Below, in pieces: positions 11,192-22,919 of a stretch of DNA of 64,000 nt. The notes beneath the pieces were generated by a model. The model searched no databases. It worked only from the letters and a program-made list of their open reading frames with translations, and was not told where the DNA came from. The stretch is from Puccinia triticina (lineage: Eukaryota > Basidiomycota > Pucciniomycetes > Pucciniales > Pucciniaceae): positions 8,547,501-8,611,500 of the forward strand of contig NC_070560.1 of assembly GCF_026914185.1 (NCBI RefSeq). Reading direction: 5' to 3'. The position numbers and the translations under genes were made by a program. Every line of letters begins with the position of its first letter. Position 1 is the stretch's first letter.

Positions 11192-12693
11192 CAAGGCCAG
11201 TTGTTTTGATTGATCTGGATGTAATAGGTCCACAATGCATCAGCATTATCTAAAAACCAATGCTACTTAAGAAAAATTAGATGAGAGCAATTGACACAAT
11301 GTTGTTACACAATACACATGGAAAAAATGTTAACTATGATGAATGAATTCTTACTGAAGGAAAAATTTGACCAAAAATTTCAGGGAAAAGATGTCAAGAT
11401 TATCAATCAACAAGAAAAAATTTGACTTATCTTACTGTGATTTTCATGGGCATTTCAGAATTGACTGTTCACCTTGGTTTTCTCTGGACAGATTTTCAAT
11501 TCTTTCTCCTGCTTCTTCCAGGATCACTGAAATATTGATTTTCCTGTTGGTATCCACCAATCTACCCCCCTTTTGGTGCAGAATATTAACTATTTTTGCT
11601 TCTAGCCACTGCATTTTCTAGTCAGGTGGAGTTAAACTTATGAAAATTTTGCAATATCTATTGGAGTATGCCAGGTGCATGGTACCAAATCAAGAGCTGA
11701 TGGTGTTTCAAACTTTACCATCTTTAAATGGACCATCCCTTGGCAGGTAAACATGATAGGGAAAAATTCCTCCAGTATTTTTCACATTTCATATTTCAGG
11801 CGGGGAAATTGCAGGTTAACCCAATTTTTGCAGATTAGGCACTGTTTGATACTTGAAGAATAGAAGTTTTATTTCACACAAATTTTCTCCCACTCTGATA
11901 TGGGAGTATGCATGACAGAAATATTACACAAGGATTTATCTAAACTAGAGTTCAAGGCGGCTACGCCGCTGCACTTTTAGGGGTTCAACCTTTACAGCTC
12001 CCCCTGACCAAATCAAAACCCCAAAGATATGATCTCCAAATTTTTGAGTTGCATTCTTTTGTAGATCTCCACTTCAAACTGTCCCCAATCATACTTGACA
12101 CTCAAGTTGAGTTGTTCTCAACTTCTGCTTAACTGCTCATCATCTCAATTGCCAAGTGAACCATGAAATTCACAATCTCAAGGTGTATTGGGCCCTGTCA
12201 CTGATGTGCTCTCAATCAATTCCCTGCCCTTAGCTATTTGGAGTATTGGTGGCAGGAAAATACAAATGATCCTTGTGGATCTTCAATATTAGGAAAAAAA
12301 ATTGTTCAAACAACTCTTGTGAATGCTATGGTGTTGGGTTTCGTTGATTTCCATCTGGGGCTCATGCTGGATTAGCACCTGATTAGCCCAGCAGAGACTC
12401 ATGCCTTCTGCACCTCGTCTGATTTGTGATGAGGATTTTGGGAATGAGATTGGTCCGAGAGAGAGAGAGATTCATATCCTGTTTTGCTAGATGTTTGGGC
12501 AGGCCTATCTTCAAGCTGAGAAGCAACAGGCCAAGGGTAGGCAAAAGGAAATTTTTGGCCTGGAATGTTTTCCAGTGGATCATTGTAGCTTTTCAGACTA
12601 ATATACTCATAGGTCAGTTTACACACACACTGTTTATCAAGAAGATGTAAATACTTTATCCCAGAAACTTACAACCCATTGAATGGTTGATTG
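11192..12693. other. AT-rich stretch, no gene recognised
   Basis: Short frames on both strands, a GAGAGAGAGAGAG microsatellite near 12459-12471, and no recognisable protein, RNA or terminal repeat. Confidence 0.3.
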
Positions 12694-12846
12694 ATATACG
12701 CAGTTGGCGCGGGAGCAGTGGGTGCATTCTACGGATCGCGTCTACACGGGCCCGAGGCGGGGGCGAAGGTGTTTTTTGTCTGCCGGTCAAACTAAGAAGC
12801 CTTTCAGACGGAGGGCATCGAGATCTTGAGCCAAACATATGGCACG
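12694..12846 (+). pseudogene. Ketopantoate reductase fragment
   Basis: One frame reads IYAVGAGAVGAFYGSRLHG, the N-terminal dinucleotide-binding glycine motif of the ApbA/PanE family (2-dehydropantoate 2-reductase, pantothenate synthesis). It is followed by VFFVCRSN, a TAA where the family usually has an aromatic residue, then EAFQTEGIEILSQTYGT. Only about 50 codons survive and nothing of the C-terminal domain is visible. A relic of an insertion or retrocopy is more likely than a gene. Confidence 0.65.
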
Positions 12847-13028
12847 TTGTGGTGTGCCAAAGCTGTTTCAAGTATCAAATTGCATAAAGTCTTGGTTCAC
12901 TGTATGAGAAGGAGGCATATTCTTGGATGTATTATTGCACGATTAGATTCTACAGGTCATTTAACCCCTAGTCACCCACTTCAACCACTAGGCTAGCTCC
13001 ACTCAGTCAAAAGTTATTTGGATTAAAC

Positions 13029-13628
13029 TGTTTGTGACAGAACATAATCAAATACTATAGAATTATATTTGGTAGTACATAGTATAGAATCAGGTACAAG
13101 TACATATTTAGGGTGTAGTTTATACAGGTGCACACACGTACCCCTGTATGGTCGCATGACATCATCAGTCACATGTTGGATCACACGTTTATCAGAAGGC
13201 TCACTAGCTAAAATCCCTCAACGGAAGCTTCCATGCAGCAAAAATCCCTCACAGGAGAAGTCACACCAGCATAAATCCCTCAACTGACTTCCCCACCAGC
13301 AAAAATCCCTCACATTTTACTATATAAGGAGCCCTTCCTCCCCCCTCATTTGAATTCAGCATGTGAATAGCAGCCACCAACCAACCAGTCACTTATTCAT
13401 TTAACAGTGTGATCTCAAACATACACTCACCCAACACCTGTGATCATAATCAGGTTCTTAAATAGCTTGTGTCATTGCACATCATCTGCATTGTTTGATC
13501 TAAGTCTGATAGAGACTACTACACATAGTGATCTCTATCAAGGTTTTGCCACAACAATAAATAAATTTTGTTGTCAGAATCCTTGTGTAGTACAATAGAG
13601 GGGCAGGTCCTTCAAACCACCCGTAACA
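13029..13628. mobile_element. Probable solo LTR, about 600 bp
   Basis: Begins TGTTTGTGACAG and ends CCGTAACA, with near-matching flanks TAAAC (13024-13028) and TAAAT (13629-13633). Inside are four imperfect copies of a unit containing AAAATCCCTCAA at about 13210-13315. They end right before a TATA box (CTATATAAGG, near 13320), an arrangement typical of an LTR promoter. No matching partner LTR is in the window. Confidence 0.4.
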
Positions 13629-13745
13629 TAAATATTGCTTAACTGCAAATATCATATTTGTTATCTCCCCCTCACAGAACTGCCACCCGTCCCAAGAGAG
13701 TTCTCACAACGTACAGGGTCCGGCCAACGCGGGTGTTTGATTTAT

Positions 13746-14074
13746 TGAGTTCTCAGTATTAGCATACTCTTCAACCGGTCATGTAGTGATGATTAAAGTT
13801 GTAAACCTAAATAAAACCTAACTGAATGTTTGTGTAAATAGCTGTTGTGTATCGCCTCCTATTCCCTTTCTTCGTTCAGTTACTTATTTCTGTTTCAACT
13901 TCTCTTGCACTTCAGGTGTGCTCGTCGGTAGTATCAACAAGTCTCGTCTCGTGTGCTAACTCACTCGCTGGTCTTCCTAAAGGTGTGCTCGTCGGTAGTC
14001 TCAACAAGTCTCGTCTCGTGTGCTAACTCACTCGCTGGTCTTCCTAAAGAACCTCTGCGCCTAAACGTTTTATA
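13746..14074 (+). repeat. Copia 5' LTR, about 329 bp
   Basis: Contains two copies of a 67-base module (starting GTGTGCTCGTCGGTAGT and ending GGTCTTCCTAAAG) at 13916-13982 and 13983-14049. The 3' LTR has three, so the two LTRs differ in length. Confidence 0.85.
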
Positions 14075-14142
14075 GGTTATGAGCCCAGAGTCCTAACTCT
14101 GTGGACGCACTTTTCATCACACGACGACAACCCTTCGCTGCC

Positions 14143-17100
14143 ATGTCTGAATCAAAGACTTCTATCCCCGATCTATCCAAAGTCGACTTTCCGATGTGGA
14201 AACAAAAGATCCTCGGATACTGTCAGCAGCTAGGATTCAAATCTTATTTGACGACCTCAGTAGCACCTGCCGGTACCGATGCCGCTGGTCTGGTTCAATT
14301 CAATCTTAATCAATCGAAAACGGCTGGTATTCTCCTTTCCCACATGGGAATCAACAATTACAACCGCTTCGTTACCGACACCAACAAAGATAACCCAGTC
14401 GAGCTATGGAAACTCCTCACCGACTATTACGAGGCAAAAACCGAGGGCAACCAGTCCAAAGTTTACAATGAGTTTCTGGCCGCACCTTACAAAACTGACC
14501 TGGCAACTTACATCGACAGCGTCAACCAGCACATCAAGATGATGACCTTGGCGGGGATGAAATTCACCGGACCCGATTGTGACATGAAAGAGACTTATAT
14601 AGCTGAAACCATTGTACTCAAGCTCCCTGATAAATATGCGACTGCAAGAGATCTACTCTATGCGCAACGACCATTGACTATCGAACAGGTCCTGAAAGCA
14701 CTTGACAATACTCGTCAAAATGCTAATCTCACCTCAGTCAACATCAAGACTGAAGACACAGCTATGTCTGCCTCATCAAAAGGAAAAGGCAAGAAATCTT
14801 GGCGCGAATACTGCTCAGGGGGAAAGCACAACCCCAAAGTTGGCCACTCCAAATCGGAATGCTGGCAACTCACCAAATCGTCGAAGAATGTAAAGACCGC
14901 GCAAGCTGAAGACTCTGACAGCGGCGACTCCATATCAACCGGCAACGGTCTGCATTGCACGATCAAGGCTTTCGCAGCTATCGGCACACCAAATATGTGC
15001 TATCTGGACAGTGGCGCTTCTCACCACATGTTCACTGATAAATCGCTGTTCAAGGACTATTGACCAAGAAACAGTCAAGTTGAGCTAGCCGACGGAAACA
15101 CACTTCAAGTTAAAGGAAGCAGATTCGTCAACATACTCGCTGAGAACAAGAAGATCATACCGCTCAAGGCACTTCACGTACCCGGTCTGAGTGCTACTCT
15201 AATCAGTCTGGGTCGTCTGTACGAGCGTGGCTGTGAAATCAAACGTACCAGCAATAACTCCTTTGTTCTTGTTCGCGACGGGGAAGTCATCCTGAAGACG
15301 TCTATCAACGGCGGAACGTGCATGGTTCACCTGACCACGACTTGTGAAGGTCAGTCATCTTCAAATGCATCGGCTCAATCATCGACACTCACTGATGTCG
15401 ATCTTCTCCACAGACGCGCCGGTCACTGCAGCAAAAAAGCACTGAAGCGGATGTTTGGAATCCCAATTTCCAAAATTAACTGCGATGCTTGCTCCTTGTC
15501 AAAATCCCATCGACTTGTTTTTCCTTCTCACATTCCCAAAGCTTCTCATCCACTTGAATCGGTCTACATGGACCTGAGTGGAAAAATCACCCCCTCTTCA
15601 TTCGGCGGAAATCTTTACTACTTCAAGATCACAGATTGGTTCACTCGCTATCGTCATGTCTATCTTATATCATCCAAATCTGACACGTTCGATAAATTTG
15701 TTGAATACTATAATAATGTTACAACATTACATGGTCGAGCAATAAAAAATGTGATTTTTGATGGTGGAGGAGAGTTCAATTCAAAAGAATTCACGGATTT
15801 CCTGAAGTCAAAAGGCGTCTCAATCCACGTTACGGCTCCGTACACCCCTCAGCAGAATGCAGTCGCTGAACGAGGCAATCGTAGTACCAGTGAGAAGGCC
15901 CGAGCGCTCCTCAAGCAGGCCAACCTGCCAGCCAAATACTGGGGCGAGGCAGTGTCTACGGCGGTGTTTCTTGAGAACATAACACCAACCCGGAAACTCC
16001 GATGGAGATCGCCTCATGAACTCTGGTTCGACTATCCTTTTGACATCTCAAGGCTTCGCCCATTTGGATGCAAGGCATACGTGAATATACCAAAGAAGCT
16101 AAGGGATGGAAAATTTGGGGACACCGCAAAGCGCGGCATCATGGTTGGGTATCAGCTGGGAATGCATAACTGGCGCATTCTCCTTCCGGGAGGGAAGGTT
16201 GAGCACTGTCATGACGTCTCCTTTGACGAGACAGATTTCCCAGGAGTCTCCCTTCTCTCCTCAGCTGATACCTCAGATCAAGTCGCGGCACTGGATCCTT
16301 CAGAATTTGAAGAGCTAGATGAATCACCTATTGTGTACAATTCCAAGGAACCTCAAGATGAATCTTCGCAGTCGGATTCCAACTCAGACGATTTCAATCC
16401 CAAAGATCTGGTTAATCCTTCTAACGACAGTCTTCCCACTTCGGTAGCAACGGATTCGACACCTGGAGTGGTGCAGGCCAAACCCAAGCCTGGCTGGGAC
16501 ATCATCCTTGCTCCTGACAAAGCTCCCAGAGATATCTCGTCGGCAATTGATGAGTCCAACATCATCCAGCACCGCCGTCGATCAAACCTGTGCATCTTCG
16601 ATCGTCTAGATGGTTTCATGCTTGATCAATTGCATCCCGACCTGGACATTCACGCGATCGCTTATGTATCAGTAGGAGTCCCTCAGACATACAACCAAGC
16701 AATGGCCTCCGGAGAAGCGGAAAAGTGGAGAGAAGCAATTAACCTGGAACTCTCTGCCATGGCGGATCTTGGGGTGTGGGAAATTGTTTGGATTCCTCGC
16801 GATCATCAGCTCCTTGGTACGATTTGGGTTTTCAGGAAAAAGCTTGATCAAGATGGGGCTGTCTTGAAATCCAAAGCTCGCCTTTGTGCTCAGGGATCGC
16901 TGCAAGCCGTGGAGGACATACTCCACACCTACGCTCCGACTGGTAGGTTCGCCGCGCTTCGCACCGTGGTCACAGTCGGTTTATTAAAGGGCTATCAAGT
17001 GCATCAGATGGATGCCAAAAATGCATTCTTGAACGGTGATCTGGAGGAGGAGGTTTACCTTCGTGCTCCTCCTGGGTTAGCCGTTCCTGCGGGCCACTGC

Positions 17101-18216
17101 TTACGACTCAAGAAAGCAATATATGGACTTTGTCAAGCTCCGCGGGTGTGGTATTCGGCTCTGGCTAGTTTCTTCAAGTCAATCAACTTTTGACCGTCGC
17201 CAGCGGACCCGTGTCTTTTCATAAGCAACGTGCCCTCTTGGACATGCTGCGTGCACGTCTACGTAGACGACATGGTAATAGTCAGTCCGGATGTTCAACA
17301 CTTCAAGGATCTCATATCGGCTAGGTTCAAAATGGAAGACATTGGCGAACTAAAACATTTGCTTGGCGTCAAGGTAGCTCAAGTCGGTGAAAAACAGCTC
17401 TACTTGTCTCAGGAAGCATACCTCACAAAAGTGCTTTCAGATCACAACATGCTGGATGTCAGGCAAATGTCTGTCCCGATGATTCCCAACACTCAGCTGA
17501 CTAAGGCAACACCCTCTGAACGTGAACAATTCGAACGTATAGGCGCCAACTACCGCCGATCGGTGGGTATGCTCATGTACCTCGCAGTGTGCACTTGTCC
17601 CAACATTGCTTTTGCAATCTCTCAACTATCTCAACAACTCGAAGCACCAGGCATCACTCACTGGAGGGCAATAATTCATCTACTCAGGTACCTCTCTGGA
17701 ACTAAAAATCACGGAATTCTTCTGGACGGGAGGTCTAAGGTCAACAATCTGAAAGTGTTCTTGGATGCTGATTGGGCTAATGACATCGATGATTGTCACT
17801 CATACTCCGGTTATATCACAACTTTCAACAACTCCGTCATCTCCTGGCGGTCTCACAAGCAACCTGTGGTCGCGGCTTCGACAACGGAAGCTGAATATAT
17901 CTCTCTGTTCGAAGCTGCTCAAGAGGCGAAATGGCTTCTCACGCTGTTAGACTCTATCGATGTTAATCTGGACGGAAAGCTTTCTCTTCTTGTCGACAAT
18001 CAATCAGCAATCGCACTGGCCACCAATCCGATGTTTCAACAACGAACCAAACATATTCCCCTTAAATATCATTGGATTCGCGAGTTTATCAACGAGGGAC
18101 GGGCTAAAACTTGTTATGTAAGCACCAACAATCAACTTGCGGACTTTCTCACCAAGGCTCTGGCGAAGAACAAACACACCTACTCGGTCATCAAGCTCAA
18201 CATCAACCGGTTTTGA
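14143..18216 (+). pseudogene. Copia Gag-Pol polyprotein with two in-frame TGA codons
   Basis: A single frame of about 1,357 codons, broken only at 15061-15063 and 17191-17193. Gag starts at ATG 14143 (MSESKTSIPDLSKVDF). A Cys/His knuckle variant lies near 14809-14880. Protease: CYLDSGASHHMF. Integrase: zinc-binding LLHRRAGHCSKKALKR...CDACSLSKSH, then catalytic Asp in VYMDLSG, Asp in IFDGGGEF and Glu in AVAERGNRS. RT: QMDAKNAFLNGDLEEEVYL, YGLCQAPRVWY and HVYVDDMVIVS. RNase H: LDADWANDIDDC and STTEAEYISL. The first stop lies just after the protease active site and the second inside RT, shortly before YVDD. Each is TTGA, so one C-to-T change from TCGA (Arg) explains it. I start at 14143, not at the in-frame GTG at 14101, because ATG fits family starts better. 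Confidence 0.9.
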
Positions 18217-18230
18217 GCAAGGGAGGGTAT

Positions 18231-18713
18231 TGAGTTCTCAGTATTAGCATACTCTTCAACCGGTCATGTAGTGATGATTAAAGTTGTAAACCTAAATAAA
18301 ACCTAACTGAATGTTTGTGTAAATAGCTGTCGTGTATCGCCTCCTATTCCCTTTCTTCATTCAGTTACTTATTTCTGTTTCAACTTCTCTCGCACTTCAG
18401 GTGTGCTCGTCGGTAGTCTCAACAAGTCTCGTCTCGTGTGCTAACTCACTCGCTGGTCTTCCTAAAGGTTCATTGTCACTTTCTGCTTTTCATTCCACTC
18501 TCATGAAATATCATTCAGTTACTTATTTCTGTTTCAACTTCTCTCGCACTTCAGGTGTGCTTGTCGGTAGTCTCAACAAGTCTCGTCTCGTGTGCTAACT
18601 CACTTGCTGGTCTTCCTAAAGGTGTGCTCGTCGGTAGTCTCAACAATTCTCGTCTTGTGTGCTAACTCACTCACTGGTCTTCCTAAAGACCCTCTGCGCC
18701 TAAACGTTTTATA
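18231..18713 (+). repeat. Copia 3' LTR, about 483 bp, internally duplicated
   Basis: Matches the 5' LTR but carries a third module and a repeat of the CATTCAGTTACTTATTTCTG segment (18514 onward), making it about 150 bases longer. It replaces the 3' end of the minus-strand gene remnant to its right. Confidence 0.85.
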
Positions 18714-19700
18714 TGAGTTGGTCAAGCGGGCCGCTGAAGGCCGCCAAGCTTGGCCCGCTAGTGGAACTGGAACCGGACACAGATCTGGCTGGGAATTTGT
18801 AGTTTTCTGTACAAAGGTGTTGCCCGACCGTTCAATGACCCTGCTCTCCTCGCGCCTCTCTTGAAAACACCCGACAACGGCCGCCATCCTCCAACATTGG
18901 TGCTCATCCAAAACGGCATAGGCTTTGAGGATTCCCACCGTCAGAGACACCCCCAGGTCCCCATCCTCAGCGCCGTGACTGTTGTCAATTCTGAACAGCT
19001 GCAGCCGGGCTGAGTCAGACATAACCAATGGACGCGGATCAGTATTGGGCCCTATCTCGACCATCCCCATCCTCCAGTTGCCTCTCAACTTGCGCTCCAT
19101 TCGCAAACTCGGCTCGAGCTCCACGCCAAACTCTTTCGGCACGGCCAGATCAACGACACTGAGATCTATGGCGAAAGAGAGCTCCAGATCCTTTGTTGGC
19201 ACAAACTAAAAATCTAGTCAGTCCATCAGACCCCTTCGCAGATCTATGAGGAGATCAGATGGGACTAACAAGAAGATGTAACATGAAAAAACTAAATGCA
19301 GTACTTCCATGAACACAACCTTGATCCTGTCCGGTGGAATGGCGTCCTCAGAGATGGTGAAAGACGGAGGCCTGCGGGAGCATTTAGCGGGATGCATGGG
19401 GGAGGTATTTGGGGCAGCGTTGAAGATCTTTGGGCTCGCAGAGTTCCCGGCCGAGTTTGCGAGCATAGAGCAGATCTTGCGGTCGACGGAGCGCACCGGT
19501 GAGTGGGCGACCATCAAGCCCTCAATTTTGCTCGACTGGGAAGCCGGTCGGCCGCTCGAGACCAAAGTGATCCTACAAAGGGTGAATTAGCTTCATTTTG
19601 AGATTGTGTACCCCACCCGAACCAACAAGATCAACCTATTGAAAGCCTCTAGAGACTTAATTACAAGATATGAAAGCAGCAGCTGTGCCAGCGCCAATGG
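18714..19700 (-). pseudogene. Unidentified minus-strand gene remnant, cut by the Copia LTR
   Basis: Three phase-compatible open segments. About 19700-19612 contains APLALAQLLLSYLVIKSLE. Segment 19572-19305 contains VRSVDRKICSMLAN and ends PPDRIKVVFME. Segment 19205 downward contains KDLELSFAIDLSVVDLAVPK and VELEPSLRMERKLRGNWR. The intron 19304-19206 is a clean 99-base GT-AG intron with a CTGAC branch site and ATTTTTAG acceptor, and joins segments two and three in phase 0. The first junction would need a 39-base intron, which is very short. I do not recognise the family. The last frame runs into the Copia LTR without its own stop, so the C-terminus was lost. Confidence 0.4.
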
Positions 19701-19967
19701 AGCTGAGCTAGTTGAGATTATGGGCCGGGTGGGTTTTTGGTTGGGATGCCAAGCAAGTGGTCAATGGAGCGCAAAGAATTTTTGATACCCTGAGAGAGGT
19801 CTTGACAAGAACGGCGGGATGGGCCAAGTTGAACTTGGCGGCAGAGGGATGTTGTAAGAGTCCGCTCTGGGACTCTTCACTGGGCGCTTATCAGGGTTGG
19901 CACGTTGGCTCGAAGCCAAGGAGAGACTTTTCTAGGAACCACTTATATTGCAAGAGCTAGCCCAGGA

Positions 19968-20056
19968 GAGAGGTTAGCTTCTCTCTCTAATACAACTGAA
20001 GATAAGGAAGAAGGAAAAATGCTCACCTAGCCCAGGAGAGAGGTTAGCTTCTCTCT
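19968..20056. repeat. Direct repeat pair CTAGCCCAGGAGAGAGGTTA
   Basis: A 30-base block starting CTAGCCCAGGAGAGAGGTTA and ending GCTTCTCTCT occurs twice about 60 bases apart, separated by an AAGGAAGAAGG purine stretch. Meaning unknown. Confidence 0.6.
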
Positions 20057-20795
20057 GCTGAGCTAGGAGGGCGCGGGGATTCCGAGTCTAAGAGTCTGAC
20101 GAGTGGATTATGTAATCCCTGCTTGTGAGGCCTCAAGGGGCTCTCACAGATGTTGCGGGCGCGGATTGCATTGCAGAGGTGGTGGTCGCAGGCGTCTTTA
20201 GATCGAAGGCCACAAAGGCCGGTCGTATTAGGCGAAGAAAATTGACAGAGCAGTTGGCGAGAATCCCAAAGCGCTCGACTCCCTGCCAGATTGGTATGTA
20301 CCTTGTAAATTGCCGTGGCACTGGCTTAGGCTTCAGGGGTAGTGAGAGGGGCTGTACATACAAGCAAGGAATTTCTGTATTCACCTGGCAACAGGCACAG
20401 TGGCTTGTGGCTTTCTGGGCCATCCCCGGCCAAGGTGATGATGGAGCACTCTGCAATCACAGCCTCTTCAGTATATAAGGGGCCTTCTCCTGCACCAATG
20501 TTTATGCCCCAGGTGATCCTCCCTGCTCTTGCATTTGCAGAGCACTGGTGGTGATCCTCCCCCTCCCTAATTGCACTTGCAATTGGCTGAGGGGTTTGTA
20601 GCCCCGACTTTTGCCCCACGCACTTGCGCCAGGCTGAGCAGGTTAACACCGGTCTCTTTTCACCTGTGGCATGTCACAGGCTGGGAGTTTGTTAAATCCT
20701 TTGCTTTTTTTGTAGATATGTTTCAATTAAGATTTGTATTGTTTGTTTGTTCATTAATTTAGCTTGTTACACCTTTTTTTTTTTGATTGCTTGTA
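20057..20795. other. No gene recognised; TATA box at about 20471
   Basis: Overlapping frames on both strands show no family. A TATA-like GTATATAAGG lies near 20471. GTGGTGATCCTCC elements on either side could belong to an LTR or promoter, but no element ends are visible. Confidence 0.3.
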
Positions 20796-20798
20796 TAT

Positions 20799-20856
20799 AG
20801 GGGGAACCCTTGATTTTTTTTTTGGCAAAACTGTGGTTTTAATAAACTTAGATGTT
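20799..20856. repeat. Dispersed GGGGAACCCTTGATTTTTT module
   Basis: GGGGGAACCCTTGATTTTTT followed after about 20 bases by TTTTAATAAACTTAGAT. The same order occurs at 24429-24484 (GGGGAAACCCTTGAAGTTTT, then CTTTAATATCCTTGGAT) and 46877-46931 (GTAGGACCCTTGAATTTTTT, then CTTTAATATACTTGGAT). It is probably the conserved 3' end of a repeated element or transcript. Confidence 0.55.
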
Positions 20857-20879
20857 TAATCAGTCTTTGCAGTTGCTAT

Positions 20880-21440
20880 ATTTTGCAAGTTTTTTGGCAA
20901 ATGATTGTATGTGTGTCATGAATTGAGCAAATTTGGCTCTGAAAAATACTCCTGGTCACTTCATAAAGGATATTTTTGATCCTAGGGATATTTAAGTTCT
21001 TGGCAACATATTTTGTGCATTGAAATTCATGTTCAAAATTGTGATCACAATGAACCAAACCCAAAATGTTCAAAGAGAGATGTTCATGTGTTGGTTTTGA
21101 GTTACAGATCATTCCACAATCACTTTACCTAGAGTTATCCTTGTATTGGGAAGAAAATTTAACAAAGAGTTACAACTGACATTGAACTCACATCATACCA
21201 TTTTACTGAAAAAATTACAGTCTTGCACTCTCTAGAGAGTGCCACACATCCCCCCCTGGTGATTACACAATGAAGAAAGCAGATAATGAAACTTTTAAAA
21301 TGACAGTCCCCTCCGCAACATGCAGAGCTTTCATGTACTGAAAATCAGGAGAAATAACTTGGTAAGATGAGGGAGAAATTGTGATATCGCTAAAATAAAG
21401 TGTGATTTCCTCAAAAAATCATGTTCCTCCTGTGCCAAAG
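20880..21440. other. No gene; inverted copy of the 8804-8852 repeat
   Basis: AT-rich, without coding frames of interest. GCACTCTCTAGAGAGTGCCA (about 21225-21244), followed by a run of C and TGGTG, is the reverse complement of the repeat at 8804. Confidence 0.4.
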
Positions 21441-21449
21441 ATCACCGCT

Positions 21450-21512
21450 TGCGGGAAAGTCCCTCCTGCAGAGGTCGCATTTGCGCGACTTCCTCGGAGG
21501 GACTGTGTTAAG
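21450..21512. repeat. Foldback with AGTCCCTCC arms
   Basis: AAGTCCCTCCTGCAGAGGTCGC pairs imperfectly with GCGACTTCCTCGGAGGGACT. A similar GTCCCTCCTTC/GAAGGAGGGAC foldback occurs at 22847-22915. Confidence 0.5.
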
Positions 21513-22204
21513 TTTGATATGAGGGTGCTGAAGGGGGCTTATGTTGTGGTGGCTGTGGCGAATTAGTGGTTTTGCGGTCTTCAGTCCCGGGTGCAATCTC
21601 AAGATCAAATCTGTGGCGCGGCCCGCAGTTGAATCTCAATACTTAAACTTTAACATGTTTCAGGTTCTCCTCTGCCGGGCGCGGCAGCGCGTTGTTAGGA
21701 TCAAGAGTTCTGGTTCACTGCAAGAAAAACTCTAGAAACTGCTTGCAGTTGATATGCAGCAAGCTTGAATGAAGCCTCAGCTCTGTTGAGGGTAACGTAG
21801 GTGACACAAGATCTAAGAGAGATGACGAGATGTCATGGAAATGGTCCAGCACATTGAGTCAAGTTGTAATAATCATTCAGTGAGGAAGGATAACAGTAAA
21901 GAGAACAACTAGACTATATACATGTATAATATAGGCTAAGTTGTGGGTGTATAGATTAGAAGCATCCTACATAGGGAAATGCTAATACACTATTTCAACA
22001 AGCTCAAGCTGGAGTCAAGCATCCAAATTCCGTGCTGGTGCACCTTGAGTGTATACCTTTTTCAGCATCCCAATGCTTAACATTCTGTAGTGATCATGCA
22101 GAAGGCTAAGGCAAATGTTCAACCTTGAAAATGAGCATCCCCCTGAGCACCCTTTTATTTTATTTTATTAAACACTCCATGTGCCATTGAATCCAGCCAG
22201 AATA

Positions 22205-22625
22205 ACATAAAAAGGGTGTGTACACATGAAAGGGATATGCACATAAGAAATGAATATGTAAGCATGAAAGGGGAATGTGAGAAGGTGTATTAACACATAA
22301 AAGGGATATTTACACATGATGAAAGGGGTATGTATGCATGAAAGGGGTTTGTATGTATGAAAGGAGTATGTGCAGTAAGGGGTATTTGCACATGAAAGGG
22401 ATATGTAAACATCAAAGGGGCATGTAAAACTGAATGATGAAAGGGGTATTGAAAGGGATGTAAAAAACTCAAAGGGGACATGTAAACATGAAAGGTTCAT
22501 GAACACGTGATGAAAGGGGTATGTACACATTGTGAAAGTGATACATGCACATGAAAGGGATACACGCACATGAAAGGGGTATGTGCACATAAAGGGGTAT
22601 GGACACATTATGAAAGGGGTGAAAA
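22205..22625. repeat. Degenerate minisatellite, unit about 18-25 bp
   Basis: About 20 imperfect copies of a unit like ACATGAAAGGGGTATGTG. Unit length varies. The opposite strand reads as an open frame rich in Phe, His and Cys, which is a by-product of the repeat. Confidence 0.75.
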
Positions 22626-22846
22626 CCACCACCAATGGGAATCTAACCCCTGTTGTCTGTCACAAAATCCCCCCCCCCATACAGCTATCAGTTTTAACTT
22701 GTCACAACTCACTTGGATCACTGCAAAGGAAGCACTCAGGCACATCATCCCTTCCAGTAACTGCCAATGGCCAAGCACCAGTTGGAGTTCCACAATGTAA
22801 GTGGTAGTGCCAAAACATTGACTCAGCACCGGCAGCCAAACTTGTG

Positions 22847-22915
22847 GAAGTCCCTCCTTCTGCAGGGGGGCGGGCAGCCCTGGTTGTGGAGCGACCCCTT
22901 TGAAGGAGGGACGTG
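22847..22915. repeat. Foldback with GTCCCTCCTTC arms
   Basis: AGTCCCTCCTTCTGCAGGGG and CCCCTTTGAAGGAGGGACGT are imperfect inverted arms around a GC-rich loop. The arm sequence resembles the foldback at 21450-21512. Confidence 0.5.
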
Positions 22916-22919
22916 AGTC

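Larger units (their letters stand above)
13746..18713 (+). mobile_element. Ty1/Copia LTR retrotransposon
   Basis: Direct repeats flank one polyprotein frame. Both LTRs begin TGAGTTCTCAGTATTAGC and end CTAAACGTTTTATA. A candidate primer-binding site (GGTTATGAGCCCAGAG) follows the 5' LTR, and a purine tract (GCAAGGGAGGG) precedes the 3' LTR. Domain order is Gag, protease, integrase, RT, RNase H, as in Copia. I could not identify a convincing target-site duplication; TTTAT flanks are possible but overlap the LTR end. Confidence 0.9.

Noticed and set aside
15061..17193. Programmed TGA read-through or selenocysteine in Copia
   Set aside because: The two stops are at unrelated places (after protease, inside RT) and share the TTGA decay signature with other dead elements, so mutation is simpler.
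13741..18718. TTTAT target-site duplication for the Copia element
   Set aside because: TTTAT also follows the 5' LTR internally, so the match cannot be separated from the LTR end.
20125..20649. Overlapping frames on both strands near 20.1-20.6 kb
   Set aside because: No recognised family, no consistent intron structure, and frames overlap on opposite strands.
22168..22635. 155-codon minus-strand frame rich in Phe, His and Cys
   Set aside because: By-product of the degenerate ACATGAAAGGGG minisatellite.
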